Origin: Methanovulcanius yangii
GTDB taxonomy: Archaea > Halobacteriota > Methanomicrobia > Methanomicrobiales > Methanomicrobiaceae
Direction of reading: 5' to 3'
Length of the DNA stretch: 64,000 nucleotides
NCBI RefSeq assembly: GCF_018687785.1
Contig: NZ_LTBL01000001.1
Location: forward strand, 735,780 to 799,779
The notes beneath the pieces are model-generated. The model worked only from the letters and a program-made list of their open reading frames with translations. It was not told where the DNA came from and ran no database searches. This document shows positions 1 through 7,754 of the stretch, one piece after another; position 1 is the stretch's first letter; each line of letters starts with the position of its first letter. The position numbers were made by a program, and so were the translations under genes.

Positions 1-93
1 CAGTCCATCGGGCGACTTCTTATCATGAAGGACGACAAGCCCATCGGCATCCTCACCCAGTCGGACATCATCAGGGTCTTCCCTGCACTCTGA
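1..93 (+). CDS. C-terminal end of a CBS-domain protein (partial)
   Basis: Frame 1 is open from the window edge to a TGA and gives 30 residues. The stretch ending KPIGILTQSDIIRVFPAL is the typical last strand and helix of a CBS domain (G-I-[LV]-[TS]-x-x-D-[IL]-[IL]). CBS pairs bind adenosyl nucleotides and regulate a partner domain or enzyme; the rest of this protein lies outside the window, so the partner is unknown. A strong terminator-like palindrome follows directly. Confidence 0.75.
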   Translation, partial: QSIGRLLIMKDDKPIGILTQSDIIRVFPAL

Positions 94-128
94 TTGAAAA
101 AATACCTTTTTTCAAACGGCCTTTTTTA
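94..128 (+). terminator. A/T palindrome with T-tracts after the CBS gene
   Basis: TTGAAAAAA and TTTTTTCAA form a perfect 9-bp inverted repeat around TACC (94-115), followed by a second T6 run at 122-127. T-rich tracts are the known archaeal termination signal, and this one immediately follows the CBS stop codon. Confidence 0.6.
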
Positions 129-141
129 CCGAGATTGAAAC

Positions 142-152
142 AATTTAAATAG
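142..152 (+). promoter_or_regulatory. TATA box for the PRC-barrel gene
   Basis: AATTTAAATAG is a good archaeal TATA box. Its centre lies about 27 bp before the ATG at 175, so the message is probably leaderless. Confidence 0.6.
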
Positions 153-174
153 TATCAGGCCCTCCTTTTTTAAT

Positions 175-429
175 ATGAGGAATACATTCTCCCGCAATCT
201 CTCAAAGAAAAAAGTGATGAGTACGGATGGAATGGTGATTGGGACAATACGGAATATCATGGTCGATTTCAAGACCGGGGAAGTCACCGACCTTGTCGTC
301 AAGCCTGAGCAGAACTTCGATACGTCCAGTTATGCCACCGAAGGGGACAAGCTCTTCATCCCGTTCGAGGCCGTCAAGGATATCCGGGATTATATCGTCG
401 TCGACCGGTATCTCTCTTCACGCAAGTGA
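175..429 (+). CDS. PRC-barrel domain protein
   Basis: This 84-residue protein is a stand-alone PRC barrel. Residues 10-80 carry the pattern K-x-V-M-S-T-D-G-x-x-I-G and the V-D-F-K-T-G-E-V-T-D-L-V-V strand pair, followed by a FIPFEAVKDIRDYIVVD end typical of the archaeal family. PRC barrels occur in RimM (ribosome maturation) and photosystem H subunits; short archaeal versions are usually encoded singly and their role is not established. The start is supported by the TATA box 27 bp upstream. The last 12 bp overlap the 3' end of the convergent phosphatase gene. Confidence 0.85.
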   Translation: MRNTFSRNLSKKKVMSTDGMVIGTIRNIMVDFKTGEVTDLVVKPEQNFDTSSYATEGDKLFIPFEAVKDIRDYIVVDRYLSSRK

Positions 430-1125
430 AGGAAATACCGACCTGACCGCTTCTATAAACCCATCCCCGTACTTTTCTTTCGTGACCCGGTCCGCCGCGT
501 CCTTCACATCATCGCTCGCATTTGCGACCGCAACCCCGGTGCCCGCAAGCTCGATCATCTCCCGGTCATTGTGCGAGTCGCCGACCGCAAGGAAATCCCC
601 CACATCAAGGCCCATGTCGCGGGCGACGCAGCCAAACGCAGTGCCTTTGCTGATGCCGTGTCCCTGGAGATGAATCGCAAAACCGGTGTCGAGCACACGC
701 ACGTCGAAGCCTGCAAGTGCGCGTTTCACCTCCTCCGGTTCCACCGTCCGGGCGAAGGCGACGTCGGCGAAACGATATTCCGGGCTGTAGAGCTCGAGCT
801 CTACGCCTTGCCTGCCAAAATAGTGTTCAAGGTGGTGGAACGCGGCCCGGCAGAGCGCGATGTCCCCCAACACGCGCTCTTCACCGTGGAATCCGATCCT
901 GTACAGCCCGCCGTTCTCGCAGATGACTGTCCCGTCGGTGCCGACCATCTTACAGAGGATTGTCAGCGAACAGATGGTATTGCCGCTTGCAAAGATGACC
1001 GGAATCCCGGCATCAACGAGATGCCGGATGCAGTCGACCGCACGGGTGTTCAGGCGCCGTCGTTCGTCGGTGAGTGTGCCGTCCAGGTCCGTGATGACCG
1101 CTTTGGGTTCCCGTTCCACATTCAT
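418..1125 (-). CDS. pgp: Phosphoglycolate phosphatase, archaeal HAD type
   Basis: A 235-residue HAD-superfamily hydrolase of the archaeal phosphoglycolate phosphatase/Cof-like (TA0175) group. Motif I is ITDLDGTLTD (nucleophile and acid/base Asp) near residue 11, motif II the Ser in FASGN near 46, motif III the Lys in GISKG near 159, and motif IV GDSHNDREM near 182. The middle part is a C2-type cap. The family dephosphorylates 2-phosphoglycolate, a product of DNA repair at oxidised 3' ends, though other sugar phosphates are possible. It follows radA by 29 bp on the same strand, which fits a repair-linked transcription unit. Confidence 0.85.
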   Translation of the reverse strand: MNVEREPKAVITDLDGTLTDERRRLNTRAVDCIRHLVDAGIPVIFASGNTICSLTILCKMVGTDGTVICENGGLYRIGFHGEERVLGDIALCRAAFHHLEHYFGRQGVELELYSPEYRFADVAFARTVEPEEVKRALAGFDVRVLDTGFAIHLQGHGISKGTAFGCVARDMGLDVGDFLAVGDSHNDREMIELAGTGVAVANASDDVKDAADRVTKEKYGDGFIEAVRSVFPSLA

Positions 1126-1154
1126 CGTCAGTACATGTGTCAGGTATCTGATAT

Positions 1155-2129
1155 TTAGATTGGTTTGAGACCGGTCAGATCGACCATGAACGCCGCCTCG
1201 CCGTCGGGGAGGCTCGGGCTGTCAACAAGTTTTGCCACCCGTTTGCCTCCCTTGCTCTTTCGCAGGTAGACACGGAACTTGGATGCGTGCCCGACGATGT
1301 TGCCGCCGACGGGTTTGGTCGGGTCGCCGAAGAAGACGGCCGGGTTTGACTGGACCTGATTGGTCACGAGGACGACGGCATTATGCTCCTCGGCCAGTTT
1401 GGCGAGATCGTACATGTGCTTGTTGAGCTTCTGCTGCCGGACGGAGAGCGTGCCCCGTCCCGAGTACTCCGCACGGAAGTGTGCCGTCAGCGAGTCGACG
1501 ATGAACAGCCGGACAGGCTTGTCACTCGTCTTCAGTTCCCCGGCAAGCTCACGGGCGCTGTCGACGAGGAGCATCTGGTGGTCCGAGGTGTACCCCTTTG
1601 CGACATGGATGTGTTCGAGGATGGTCGCAAACGGCGGGTGCTCGATCTCCGGGGGGAGGCCATGTACCATCTGCTCGATACGCTCGGGCCGGAAGGTGTT
1701 CTCCGTGTCGATGTAGATGCACGAGCCGTTCAGACCGCCCTCCTCCTCGGAGAGCTGCACGTTGACCGCCATCTGGTGCGAGATCTGACTCTTTCCCGAC
1801 CCGAACTCTCCGTAGAACTCGGTGATGGACTTCGTCTCCAGACCGCCGCCCATCAGGTCGTCGAAATCAGGGACGAGCGACTGAAGCTTGCGGACCTCCT
1901 TCCGCTCCTCCAGGACCACGGTCCCGGTCTTGAACCCGCCGATATCCGCCATCTTGCGGGCTTCCTTGATCATCTTCTTCGCCGTCGACTCGCCGATCTC
2001 CGCCGCTTCGGCGAGATCCGCGTAGGATGCGGTTGCGATCCCCTCGATGGTCGTGTATCCGCCGTCCCGCAGCTTGTCGGCGGTGGTGGGGCCGACACCT
2101 GGAAGGTCTTCAATATCTAGTTCCGGCAT
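1155..2129 (-). CDS. radA: DNA repair and recombination protein RadA
   Basis: The 324-residue archaeal RecA/Rad51 recombinase, which forms filaments on single-stranded DNA and catalyses homologous pairing and strand exchange. Helix-hairpin-helix repeats occupy residues 1-60 ([13 protein letters not shown]). Walker A is GEFGSGKS at about 107-114 and Walker B is LFIVDS. The L2 loop region contains TNQVQSNP, and the end ([15 protein letters not shown]) is the usual RadA C-terminus. Length is standard, and no intein interrupts it. It lies downstream of the RPA gene (97 bp gap) and upstream of pgp, a recombination cluster. Confidence 0.97.
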   Translation of the reverse strand: MPELDIEDLPGVGPTTADKLRDGGYTTIEGIATASYADLAEAAEIGESTAKKMIKEARKMADIGGFKTGTVVLEERKEVRKLQSLVPDFDDLMGGGLETKSITEFYGEFGSGKSQISHQMAVNVQLSEEEGGLNGSCIYIDTENTFRPERIEQMVHGLPPEIEHPPFATILEHIHVAKGYTSDHQMLLVDSARELAGELKTSDKPVRLFIVDSLTAHFRAEYSGRGTLSVRQQKLNKHMYDLAKLAEEHNAVVLVTNQVQSNPAVFFGDPTKPVGGNIVGHASKFRVYLRKSKGGKRVAKLVDSPSLPDGEAAFMVDLTGLKPI

Positions 2130-2226
2130 GCGTATGTACCTCTCATCAATTCAACTGGATAACCATTGCGAAAGTGGCTATAGGTCACTGCGCCGTGCGT
2201 CGTGAAAGTAAAAAAGGGAAAAATAT

Positions 2227-3603
2227 TCAGCGGGAGCCGAGACGCCGGAGCCGCTCCTGGAGACCGACTACGTCCGGCGGCACCTCGCTCACCTCGTACG
2301 GAAGGATCATATCACCGTCGAGCATGCCCTCCACCACCACCTCCGCACCGGGGAGGAGTGCGGCGTCGCAGCGGTAGCAGGTCGTCCCGTCGTCGATGCA
2401 CCGGCCTTCCGCCGTGTCGATGACCGTGCCGGTGATGCGGACTTCGACCGGTTCCCCGAGTGCGGATGCCGTATCGGCTGCGGGGTCCCATCCGGTATCA
2501 TCCTCATCGCTTTCCCCATTTTCCCTGCCGGGCAGTCCGTCACCGGCCCTCTCCACCGCAAGAACGCTCCCCCAGCTGCCGTGCACCTCGAGATCCCCAT
2601 AGCGGCCGCGTTTGACAATCGCGTTGTAAATGGCAAGCGGGGTGCCCTCGATAAGCTCCGTCTTTGCGTCCTCGCCCCAGAGGACGAGGTGCACCCTTCC
2701 GGTGTCCGTTTCCAGTTCCGCGTTGCGGACCCACGAGATGTCACCCTTGCGGGTGGTAAACTCCCGGACGGGGGCGGACGACCTGACGGAACCGGAAAGA
2801 GAGACGCAGTCCCCCTCGGTGATCGCATCCGCCTCATCATAACGGGGCATGAACGCCTCGTCGACAGGCACGACGGACCCCGCCCGCCCGAGCGAGTACT
2901 CGACGCCCTGGCTCCGATCGTTTCGCCGGACGCCGGTGAACCGGTACGACCTGCCGGGCGCAAGTCCCGCAGCGATGGCGGGGTCCCAGACGACGACGAC
3001 CGCACACCCGTCATCACCGCCGACGACGACGTTCGTCTTCGTTCCGTCCGTCCCGTCCCGCCGGGTAAAGGTCTGTGTCGGTCCGACGGCCATGATACGG
3101 CCTGCGACCGACTCCTCGTCGGGCCCCGACGGGGAGAATCCGCCCGGCTCCCGCCGCGTGGGAATGTCGCATGCCGTCCGCTGCATGTCGAGCGCGAATA
3201 CCTCGCCGCCCTCCCGCAGTTTGCCGACGATCTCAAGGACCTCACCCACCCGCATGTCCGCGATGGAGAGCGCCTGTTCGTCCCAGAGGACAAGCCAGAC
3301 TTCCCCGGAAATGTCCCCAAGAAGGACCCTGCCGACCAGTCCCGGCGTCCCGTCCCTGCGCTCGAACTGCCGGGGTTCACGGAGCTCCAGCACCTTCCCG
3401 AAGAACGCAATACAGCTCGGTCCCGCCGCAAGATCGGCGATCTTCCGGTGGCTCCGCCCGGCGTTTCGAACGACGATCATGGCGGCCGTCCGCTCCTCGT
3501 AGATGCCGCCCGACTCCTCGATGACCCGGAAGACCTCCCGTTCGTACTCCTCCCACGGGATGAGATCATCGACCAGTGAAAAATGCGCCCGCATTGTCTT
3601 CAC
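2227..3603 (-). CDS. Replication protein A-like single-stranded DNA-binding protein (multiple OB folds)
   Basis: 458 residues with at least three OB folds. The first is around residues 85-170 (GKVLELREPRQFERRDGTPG followed by V-x-L-G-D-x-S-G-E-V-W-L-V-L-W-D). The second, near 190-260, again has the [ER]xRRDGTxG and W-D signatures, and the third, around 285-360, has REFTTRKGDISWVRN and V-H-L-V-L-W-G. A degenerate C-terminal OB-like segment (CIDDGTTCYRCDA) contains three Cys but not a clear zinc finger. Known archaeal RPAs coat ssDNA in replication and repair. The gene follows lysA by 13 bp and precedes radA, consistent with a joint role in recombination. Confidence 0.88.
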   Translation of the reverse strand: MKTMRAHFSLVDDLIPWEEYEREVFRVIEESGGIYEERTAAMIVVRNAGRSHRKIADLAAGPSCIAFFGKVLELREPRQFERRDGTPGLVGRVLLGDISGEVWLVLWDEQALSIADMRVGEVLEIVGKLREGGEVFALDMQRTACDIPTRREPGGFSPSGPDEESVAGRIMAVGPTQTFTRRDGTDGTKTNVVVGGDDGCAVVVVWDPAIAAGLAPGRSYRFTGVRRNDRSQGVEYSLGRAGSVVPVDEAFMPRYDEADAITEGDCVSLSGSVRSSAPVREFTTRKGDISWVRNAELETDTGRVHLVLWGEDAKTELIEGTPLAIYNAIVKRGRYGDLEVHGSWGSVLAVERAGDGLPGRENGESDEDDTGWDPAADTASALGEPVEVRITGTVIDTAEGRCIDDGTTCYRCDAALLPGAEVVVEGMLDGDMILPYEVSEVPPDVVGLQERLRRLGSR

Positions 3604-3616
3604 CGGAAAAAGAGGG

Positions 3617-4921
3617 TTATTTCTGCCATGGGAGTGATTCCATGGTCATCTTCAGGTCGATGATGGTCTCGGCCCGGCGCATGGGCGCTTCCATGCCGCC
3701 GTTGACCATGATCTCGGCGCACCGTGGCCGGCTGTTGTACTGGGATGACATGGAGAACCCGTACGCCCCGGTGTCGAGGAGGGCGATGACGTCGCCCGGC
3801 GCGACCTCGGGGAGGTCGCGGTCGTGGGCAAGGATGTCGCCGGTCTCGCAGATGGGGCCCGTGACCGTGCAGCGTCCCGCCGGTGCCAGCTCCGCCTTGT
3901 TCGCGACGATGACCTCGTGGTACGAGTCGTACATCACCGGGCGGGCGAGGAGATTGAATCCCGCGTCGACGTTCACGAAGGTCTTGTGCGTCGTCTTCAC
4001 CGAGTTGACGCAGGTGAGAAGCACGGTGGAGTCGCCCATCAGGTTTCTCCCCGGCTCGACCCAGAACGCCGGCTTGATGCCCGCCTTCTCGATACCGTCC
4101 AAAAAGACCGGCATGACCGCATCCGCATACTCCTGTGGCGTGGGGGCGGCCTCGGTCGTGTGGTTGTAGGGGATGCCAAGCCCCCCGCCCATGTCGAGGA
4201 AGCGGAGGGTGACGCCGAGATCGGTGACCTCCTTTGCCACCTTCACGAGCACCTCGGCCTCCTTGGCAAACGGCGCCACATCGAGGATCTGTGAGCCGAT
4301 GTGGCAGTGCAGCCCGACCGGCACGATGTTCGAGGCCTCGACGGCGGCACGGTATGCCTCCTTGATCTGCCCCGCGGGGATGCCAAACTTGCTCGTCGCA
4401 AGGCCCGTTGCGATCTTCGGGTGCGTCGGCACCTCCATTGCGGGATTCACCCTAAAGGAGCACTCGACGGTGGTGCCCATGGCCCGTGCAATCTCGTTGA
4501 GCTGCTTCATCTCGTCGATGGAGTCGAGCGAGACCCGGACGTTCTTCTGGACTGCAAGCTTCAGGTCCTCCGCCGTCTTCGAGCTCCCGTTGAAGAGGAG
4601 GTGTTCGGGGCGCATGCCTGCAACGAGGGCGAGATACAGCTCTCCCGCCGAGAAGACGTCAGCGCCCGCCCCCATGTCGGCAAAGACCCTGAGGACGGCA
4701 AGGTTCCCGTTTGCCTTTGCCGCATAGAGCATCTGTACCCGGTCGTAGTAGCCGGTGAGCGCCTCCCGGTATGCCATGAAGTTCGCCCGGATGCGCTGTT
4801 CGTCGGTCACGTAGAGGGGCGTTCCGTACTTCTTCGCAAGCGCCACGGTGTCGTGGCTCCCGATATGCAGGTGCCCCTCCTTCACCGTCAGGTGCGGCGG
4901 CAGGGTCATGGCGCCGTTCAT
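3617..4921 (-). CDS. lysA: Diaminopimelate decarboxylase
   Basis: 434 residues, a fold-type III PLP enzyme that decarboxylates meso-diaminopimelate to L-lysine. Visible signatures are the PLP-lysine segment [10 protein letters not shown], the HCHIGSQI strand, the GGGLGIPY glycine loop, VEPGRNLMG and the catalytic-Cys motif GPICETGD near the C-terminus. The start overlaps the dapL stop codon by four bases (ATGA), so the two lysine genes are translationally coupled. Together they give the last steps of the DapL variant of the diaminopimelate pathway, with DapF encoded elsewhere. Confidence 0.95.
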   Translation of the reverse strand: MNGAMTLPPHLTVKEGHLHIGSHDTVALAKKYGTPLYVTDEQRIRANFMAYREALTGYYDRVQMLYAAKANGNLAVLRVFADMGAGADVFSAGELYLALVAGMRPEHLLFNGSSKTAEDLKLAVQKNVRVSLDSIDEMKQLNEIARAMGTTVECSFRVNPAMEVPTHPKIATGLATSKFGIPAGQIKEAYRAAVEASNIVPVGLHCHIGSQILDVAPFAKEAEVLVKVAKEVTDLGVTLRFLDMGGGLGIPYNHTTEAAPTPQEYADAVMPVFLDGIEKAGIKPAFWVEPGRNLMGDSTVLLTCVNSVKTTHKTFVNVDAGFNLLARPVMYDSYHEVIVANKAELAPAGRCTVTGPICETGDILAHDRDLPEVAPGDVIALLDTGAYGFSMSSQYNSRPRCAEIMVNGGMEAPMRRAETIIDLKMTMESLPWQK

Positions 4922-6069
4922 AGGTCCATGCCCCGCATCCGCTCAATCGCCTCTTCGATACGCTCCACCGACCGGGTGATCGCAAAGCGGACATATCCGT
5001 CGCCGTAGGTGCCGAACCCGACACCCGGGGTGACGACGATGCCCGCTTCATCGAGCATCTTCGCCGCAAAGGCCATCGAATCGTCGACCTTCATCCAGAC
5101 ATAGAAGGTCGCCTTGGGGGCGGTCACGGAGAAGCCGAGATCAGAGAGTCCCGCAACAAGGGCGTCCCGGCGTTCCCGGTACACATCACACGATTGCGCG
5201 ATGCAGTCCTGCGGGGAGGTCAGCGCGGTGATCGCCGCCCGCTGTATCGCATCGAAGGCACCGGAGTCGATGTTCGTCTTCACCCGGCCGAGGCCTGCGA
5301 TGAGATCCGCGCCGCCGCATGCCATGCCGATTCTCCATCCGGTCATATTGTAGGTCTTCGAGAGGGAGTGCATCTCGATGGCGACCTCTTTTGCCCCGTC
5401 GGCCTCCAAAAAGGACGGCGCCCGGTAGCCGTCAAAGGAGATCTCCGAGTACGCGTTGTCGTGAATGACGACGATGTCATGCTCGCGGGCGAATTCGACG
5501 ACTTCATTGAAGAACCCGAGGCCCGCAACCGCACCGGTCGGGTTGTTCGGGTAGTTCAGAAACATCAGCTTCGACCGGGCGAGGACCTCTGCCGGGATCG
5601 CCTCGAGGTCGGGCAAAAATCCGTTCTCCGCGGCAAGCGGCATCTCGTGAACCTTTCCTTCCGCAAAGAGCGTGGCGGTCTTGTACACCGGGTAGCCGGG
5701 GTCCGGTACGAGGACATAGTCACCGGGGTTGACGAATGCCTCGGGCACATGAGCGATCCCCTCCTTCGACCCGATGAGGGCGAGGATCTCGGTCTTCGGG
5801 TCGAGTTCGACGGAGAAGCGCTCCCTGTACCATGCGGCAACGGCCTCCCGGTACGAGAGCATACCGGTGTAATCAGGGTAATGATGCGTTGCCGGGTCGC
5901 GGGCTGCCGCCACGAGTGATTCGACGATATGGTCGGGCGTCGGGAGGTCCGGGTCGCCGACTCCGAGGTCGATCACATCGACTCCCTGGGCTCTCTTTGC
6001 CGCCTTCATGGCGTCTATTCTGGCAAAAAGATATGGTGGGAGGTTATCAAGGCGTTGTGCGTACATCAT
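4918..6069 (-). CDS. dapL: LL-diaminopimelate aminotransferase (class I/II aminotransferase)
   Basis: A fold-type I PLP aminotransferase that makes LL-diaminopimelate directly from tetrahydrodipicolinate. Signatures are [12 protein letters not shown] at the N-terminus, [10 protein letters not shown] in the substrate/PLP region, and [18 protein letters not shown], which carries the PLP lysine. I place the start at the ATG at 6069 (383 residues), not at the upstream in-frame ATG at 6117. A TATA box at about 6092-6102 sits 27-30 bp before 6069, implying a leaderless transcript, and family members begin close to [15 protein letters not shown]. Related aspartate/alanine aminotransferases look similar, but coupling to lysA favours DapL. 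Confidence 0.88.
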   Translation of the reverse strand: MMYAQRLDNLPPYLFARIDAMKAAKRAQGVDVIDLGVGDPDLPTPDHIVESLVAAARDPATHHYPDYTGMLSYREAVAAWYRERFSVELDPKTEILALIGSKEGIAHVPEAFVNPGDYVLVPDPGYPVYKTATLFAEGKVHEMPLAAENGFLPDLEAIPAEVLARSKLMFLNYPNNPTGAVAGLGFFNEVVEFAREHDIVVIHDNAYSEISFDGYRAPSFLEADGAKEVAIEMHSLSKTYNMTGWRIGMACGGADLIAGLGRVKTNIDSGAFDAIQRAAITALTSPQDCIAQSCDVYRERRDALVAGLSDLGFSVTAPKATFYVWMKVDDSMAFAAKMLDEAGIVVTPGVGFGTYGDGYVRFAITRSVERIEEAIERMRGMDL

Positions 6070-6091
6070 CCATTCATATAATGCGGACTTC

Positions 6092-6102
6092 CGATATAAT
6101 GT
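6092..6102 (-). promoter_or_regulatory. TATA box for the dapL-lysA-RPA unit
   Basis: On the minus strand the sequence reads GACATTATATC, about 27 bp ahead of the start codon at 6069. It fixes the dapL start and suggests a leaderless message. Confidence 0.5.
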
Positions 6103-6185
6103 CAACCCACGTGCCACGCACGGCCCCCGGTATATCTCAATAATTTATAGGGACGAAGAACGAATACACGCAGGAGGAAGACGCA

Positions 6186-6950
6186 ATGCTCACCGTACGA
6201 TATCCCGGAATTCGGGTCGAGGACGGAAATCCGGAGAAGATCTTTGATACTGTCATCCGGGAGGACCGGTTCAAAATCCACCTGAACAATTCCCTCCTGA
6301 TAGAACAGGTCGCATCGAACGAGATGCTCAGGGAACTGGGTGCCGGGTTTGTGATCTGTGAGGGACTGGCGGAGACGGTCGAGTCGGTGGTCTCAACCGG
6401 AACGGAGATCTGGGTCGAGGCGGACGTGCGCAGATTCGCCGACCTGGAGATGCGGACCGGCGGAGGCCACGGCGTCAAACAGAACGTGCCACCGAGGGTG
6501 ATCTCATCTCTTACCATGGCCCCGGACGCCGTCTATGCTGCAACAGCGGAGATCCATTCCGACACCTGGCAACAGACGGGGGGGGTCCACTGTTCGGTCC
6601 TCGTCCGGGAGGGGGGGGTTGTCGCAAAGAGCTGTGACATCGGACGGCACAACACCGTCGACAAGGTCGTGGGCGCCGCCGAACTCGCCGGCGTCGACCG
6701 TGGAGAATGCTGTCTCGGGTGCACCGGACGCCAGCCGTCCGGGATGGTCGGGAAAGTGGCGAACGCCGGCATCCCGATCCTCATCTCGCGGGCGGCCCCC
6801 ACGGATAAGGGGATCCTCCTTGCAGAAGAGGCGAATGTCACCCTGATCAACTTTTCCCGGGGGAACCGGTTCACCATCTTCGCCCACCCGGAGCGGATCG
6901 AGGGCATCCTCCCCGGCATCCGGCACGACAAGACCATCGAATGGGGATGA
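6186..6950 (+). CDS. FdhD-family sulfurtransferase-like protein lacking the canonical CxxC
   Basis: 254 residues matching the FdhD/NarQ family: TGGVHCSVL, CDIGRHNTVDKVVG, GRQPSGMVGKV, ISRAAPTDKG and a final NFSRGNRF. FdhD normally hands sulfur from a cysteine desulfurase to the molybdenum/tungsten cofactor of formate dehydrogenase through a CxxC loop. Here the segment that should carry that loop reads RTGGGHGVK with no Cys, while a CLGC motif (Cys176/Cys179, with Cys175 adjacent) lies just before the GR-x-x-SG loop. A Shine-Dalgarno AGGAGG at 6172-6177 fixes the start, and a TATA-like AATTTATAG lies at 6142-6150. It is the first gene of an operon with DUF1890 and DUF1894 genes, so its role is likely methanogen-specific cofactor maturation. 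Confidence 0.8.
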   Translation: MLTVRYPGIRVEDGNPEKIFDTVIREDRFKIHLNNSLLIEQVASNEMLRELGAGFVICEGLAETVESVVSTGTEIWVEADVRRFADLEMRTGGGHGVKQNVPPRVISSLTMAPDAVYAATAEIHSDTWQQTGGVHCSVLVREGGVVAKSCDIGRHNTVDKVVGAAELAGVDRGECCLGCTGRQPSGMVGKVANAGIPILISRAAPTDKGILLAEEANVTLINFSRGNRFTIFAHPERIEGILPGIRHDKTIEWG

Positions 6951-7438
6951 CACGACCTATGACAGACACTGACTTGAACAAACCACGAAACGCACTCATT
7001 CTCCTGGGATGCCCCCAGGTGCCAGTCCAGACGAGCATCGCCCTCTGGCTCTGTGCGGCCCTCAACCGCCGGAACATTCCCTGCCTCGTCGGCGGGACGC
7101 CCGCGGCGCGGTCGCTTCTGGAGGTCGCCGACCCGGACCATCATTACCTGACGGAGGTCGCCGATCTCGACACTGTCATCGAGGAGCTTGCCGGGGGAAC
7201 GCGTACTGTCGACGCGGCCTTCGTCCTCGTCCACAACACAGCGGCGGTCGCCTACGCAGCGACGATGCAGGAGATCGCAGGAGGGACGACCTACGCCCTC
7301 CTCTTCGGCGAGGAGACCGAGACGCGGATGGCGGACCTGGAAGGCGTCGGCTGCCGGGTGATTGCCGCAAAGGGAAGCCACAATCCCCTGCCGCTGAAAC
7401 GCAGGGTCCAGGAGGTGCTTGACACATGGGATGCATAG
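6947..7438 (+). CDS. DUF1890 family protein (methanogen-specific)
   Basis: About 163 residues resembling the DUF1890 family, which is confined largely to methanogens and has no settled function. NALILLGCPQVPVQTSIALWL at the N-terminus looks like a first Rossmann strand, loop and helix; alternating strands and helices follow and the end is helical. Starts are possible at 6941, 6947 and 6959. I prefer 6947 because it gives the four-base ATGA overlap with the FdhD-like gene. The 3' end overlaps the DUF1894 start by 13 bp, so all three genes are coupled. Confidence 0.75.
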   Translation: MTRPMTDTDLNKPRNALILLGCPQVPVQTSIALWLCAALNRRNIPCLVGGTPAARSLLEVADPDHHYLTEVADLDTVIEELAGGTRTVDAAFVLVHNTAAVAYAATMQEIAGGTTYALLFGEETETRMADLEGVGCRVIAAKGSHNPLPLKRRVQEVLDTWDA

Positions 7439-7713
7439 AAAAACTGGATTATGAAGTGATCATCCGCCACGCCTCCTTTCCCGAGGCGGCAAAGTATATC
7501 CGCGCCCACTGTGCGGAGGCATACGAGGTGCGGCCGGGGTTCAGGATATTCGACAAGGCGATCATCGGCATTCCGCCGGTCCTCATCGGCCTCGACGGGG
7601 ATGTCGTCACCTTCCCCTTCACCAAACCCTGCCACGGGACCTTCCTCCTCCGCGTTTCGGACGGCGCAGAGGCGGCGATGATCCGCTCGAAGGCAAAACG
7701 CGTCAAACCCTAA
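7426..7713 (+). CDS. DUF1894 family protein (methanogen-specific)
   Basis: 95 residues matching the small DUF1894 family, described only as connected with methanogenesis. It begins MGCIEKLDYEVIIRHASFPE, has a conserved-looking central FRIFDKAIIGIPPVLIG strand pair, and ends with a basic KAKRVKP. It overlaps the preceding DUF1890 gene, and no further gene follows on this strand; a short T6 run at 7724-7729 may terminate the transcript. Function is inferred only from operon membership with the FdhD-like and DUF1890 proteins. Confidence 0.75.
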   Translation: MGCIEKLDYEVIIRHASFPEAAKYIRAHCAEAYEVRPGFRIFDKAIIGIPPVLIGLDGDVVTFPFTKPCHGTFLLRVSDGAEAAMIRSKAKRVKP

Positions 7714-7754
7714 AAATCCCCCATTTTTTGTTGCCCGCCGGGCGGCACCAACCG

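Noticed and set aside
2581-3579. 332-residue plus-strand open frame across the RPA gene
   Set aside because: Shadow frame opposite a good multi-OB-fold protein; no domains or promoter.
4659-5069. 136-residue minus-strand frame bridging lysA and dapL
   Set aside because: Overlaps both verified enzymes in another frame and shows none of their conserved features.
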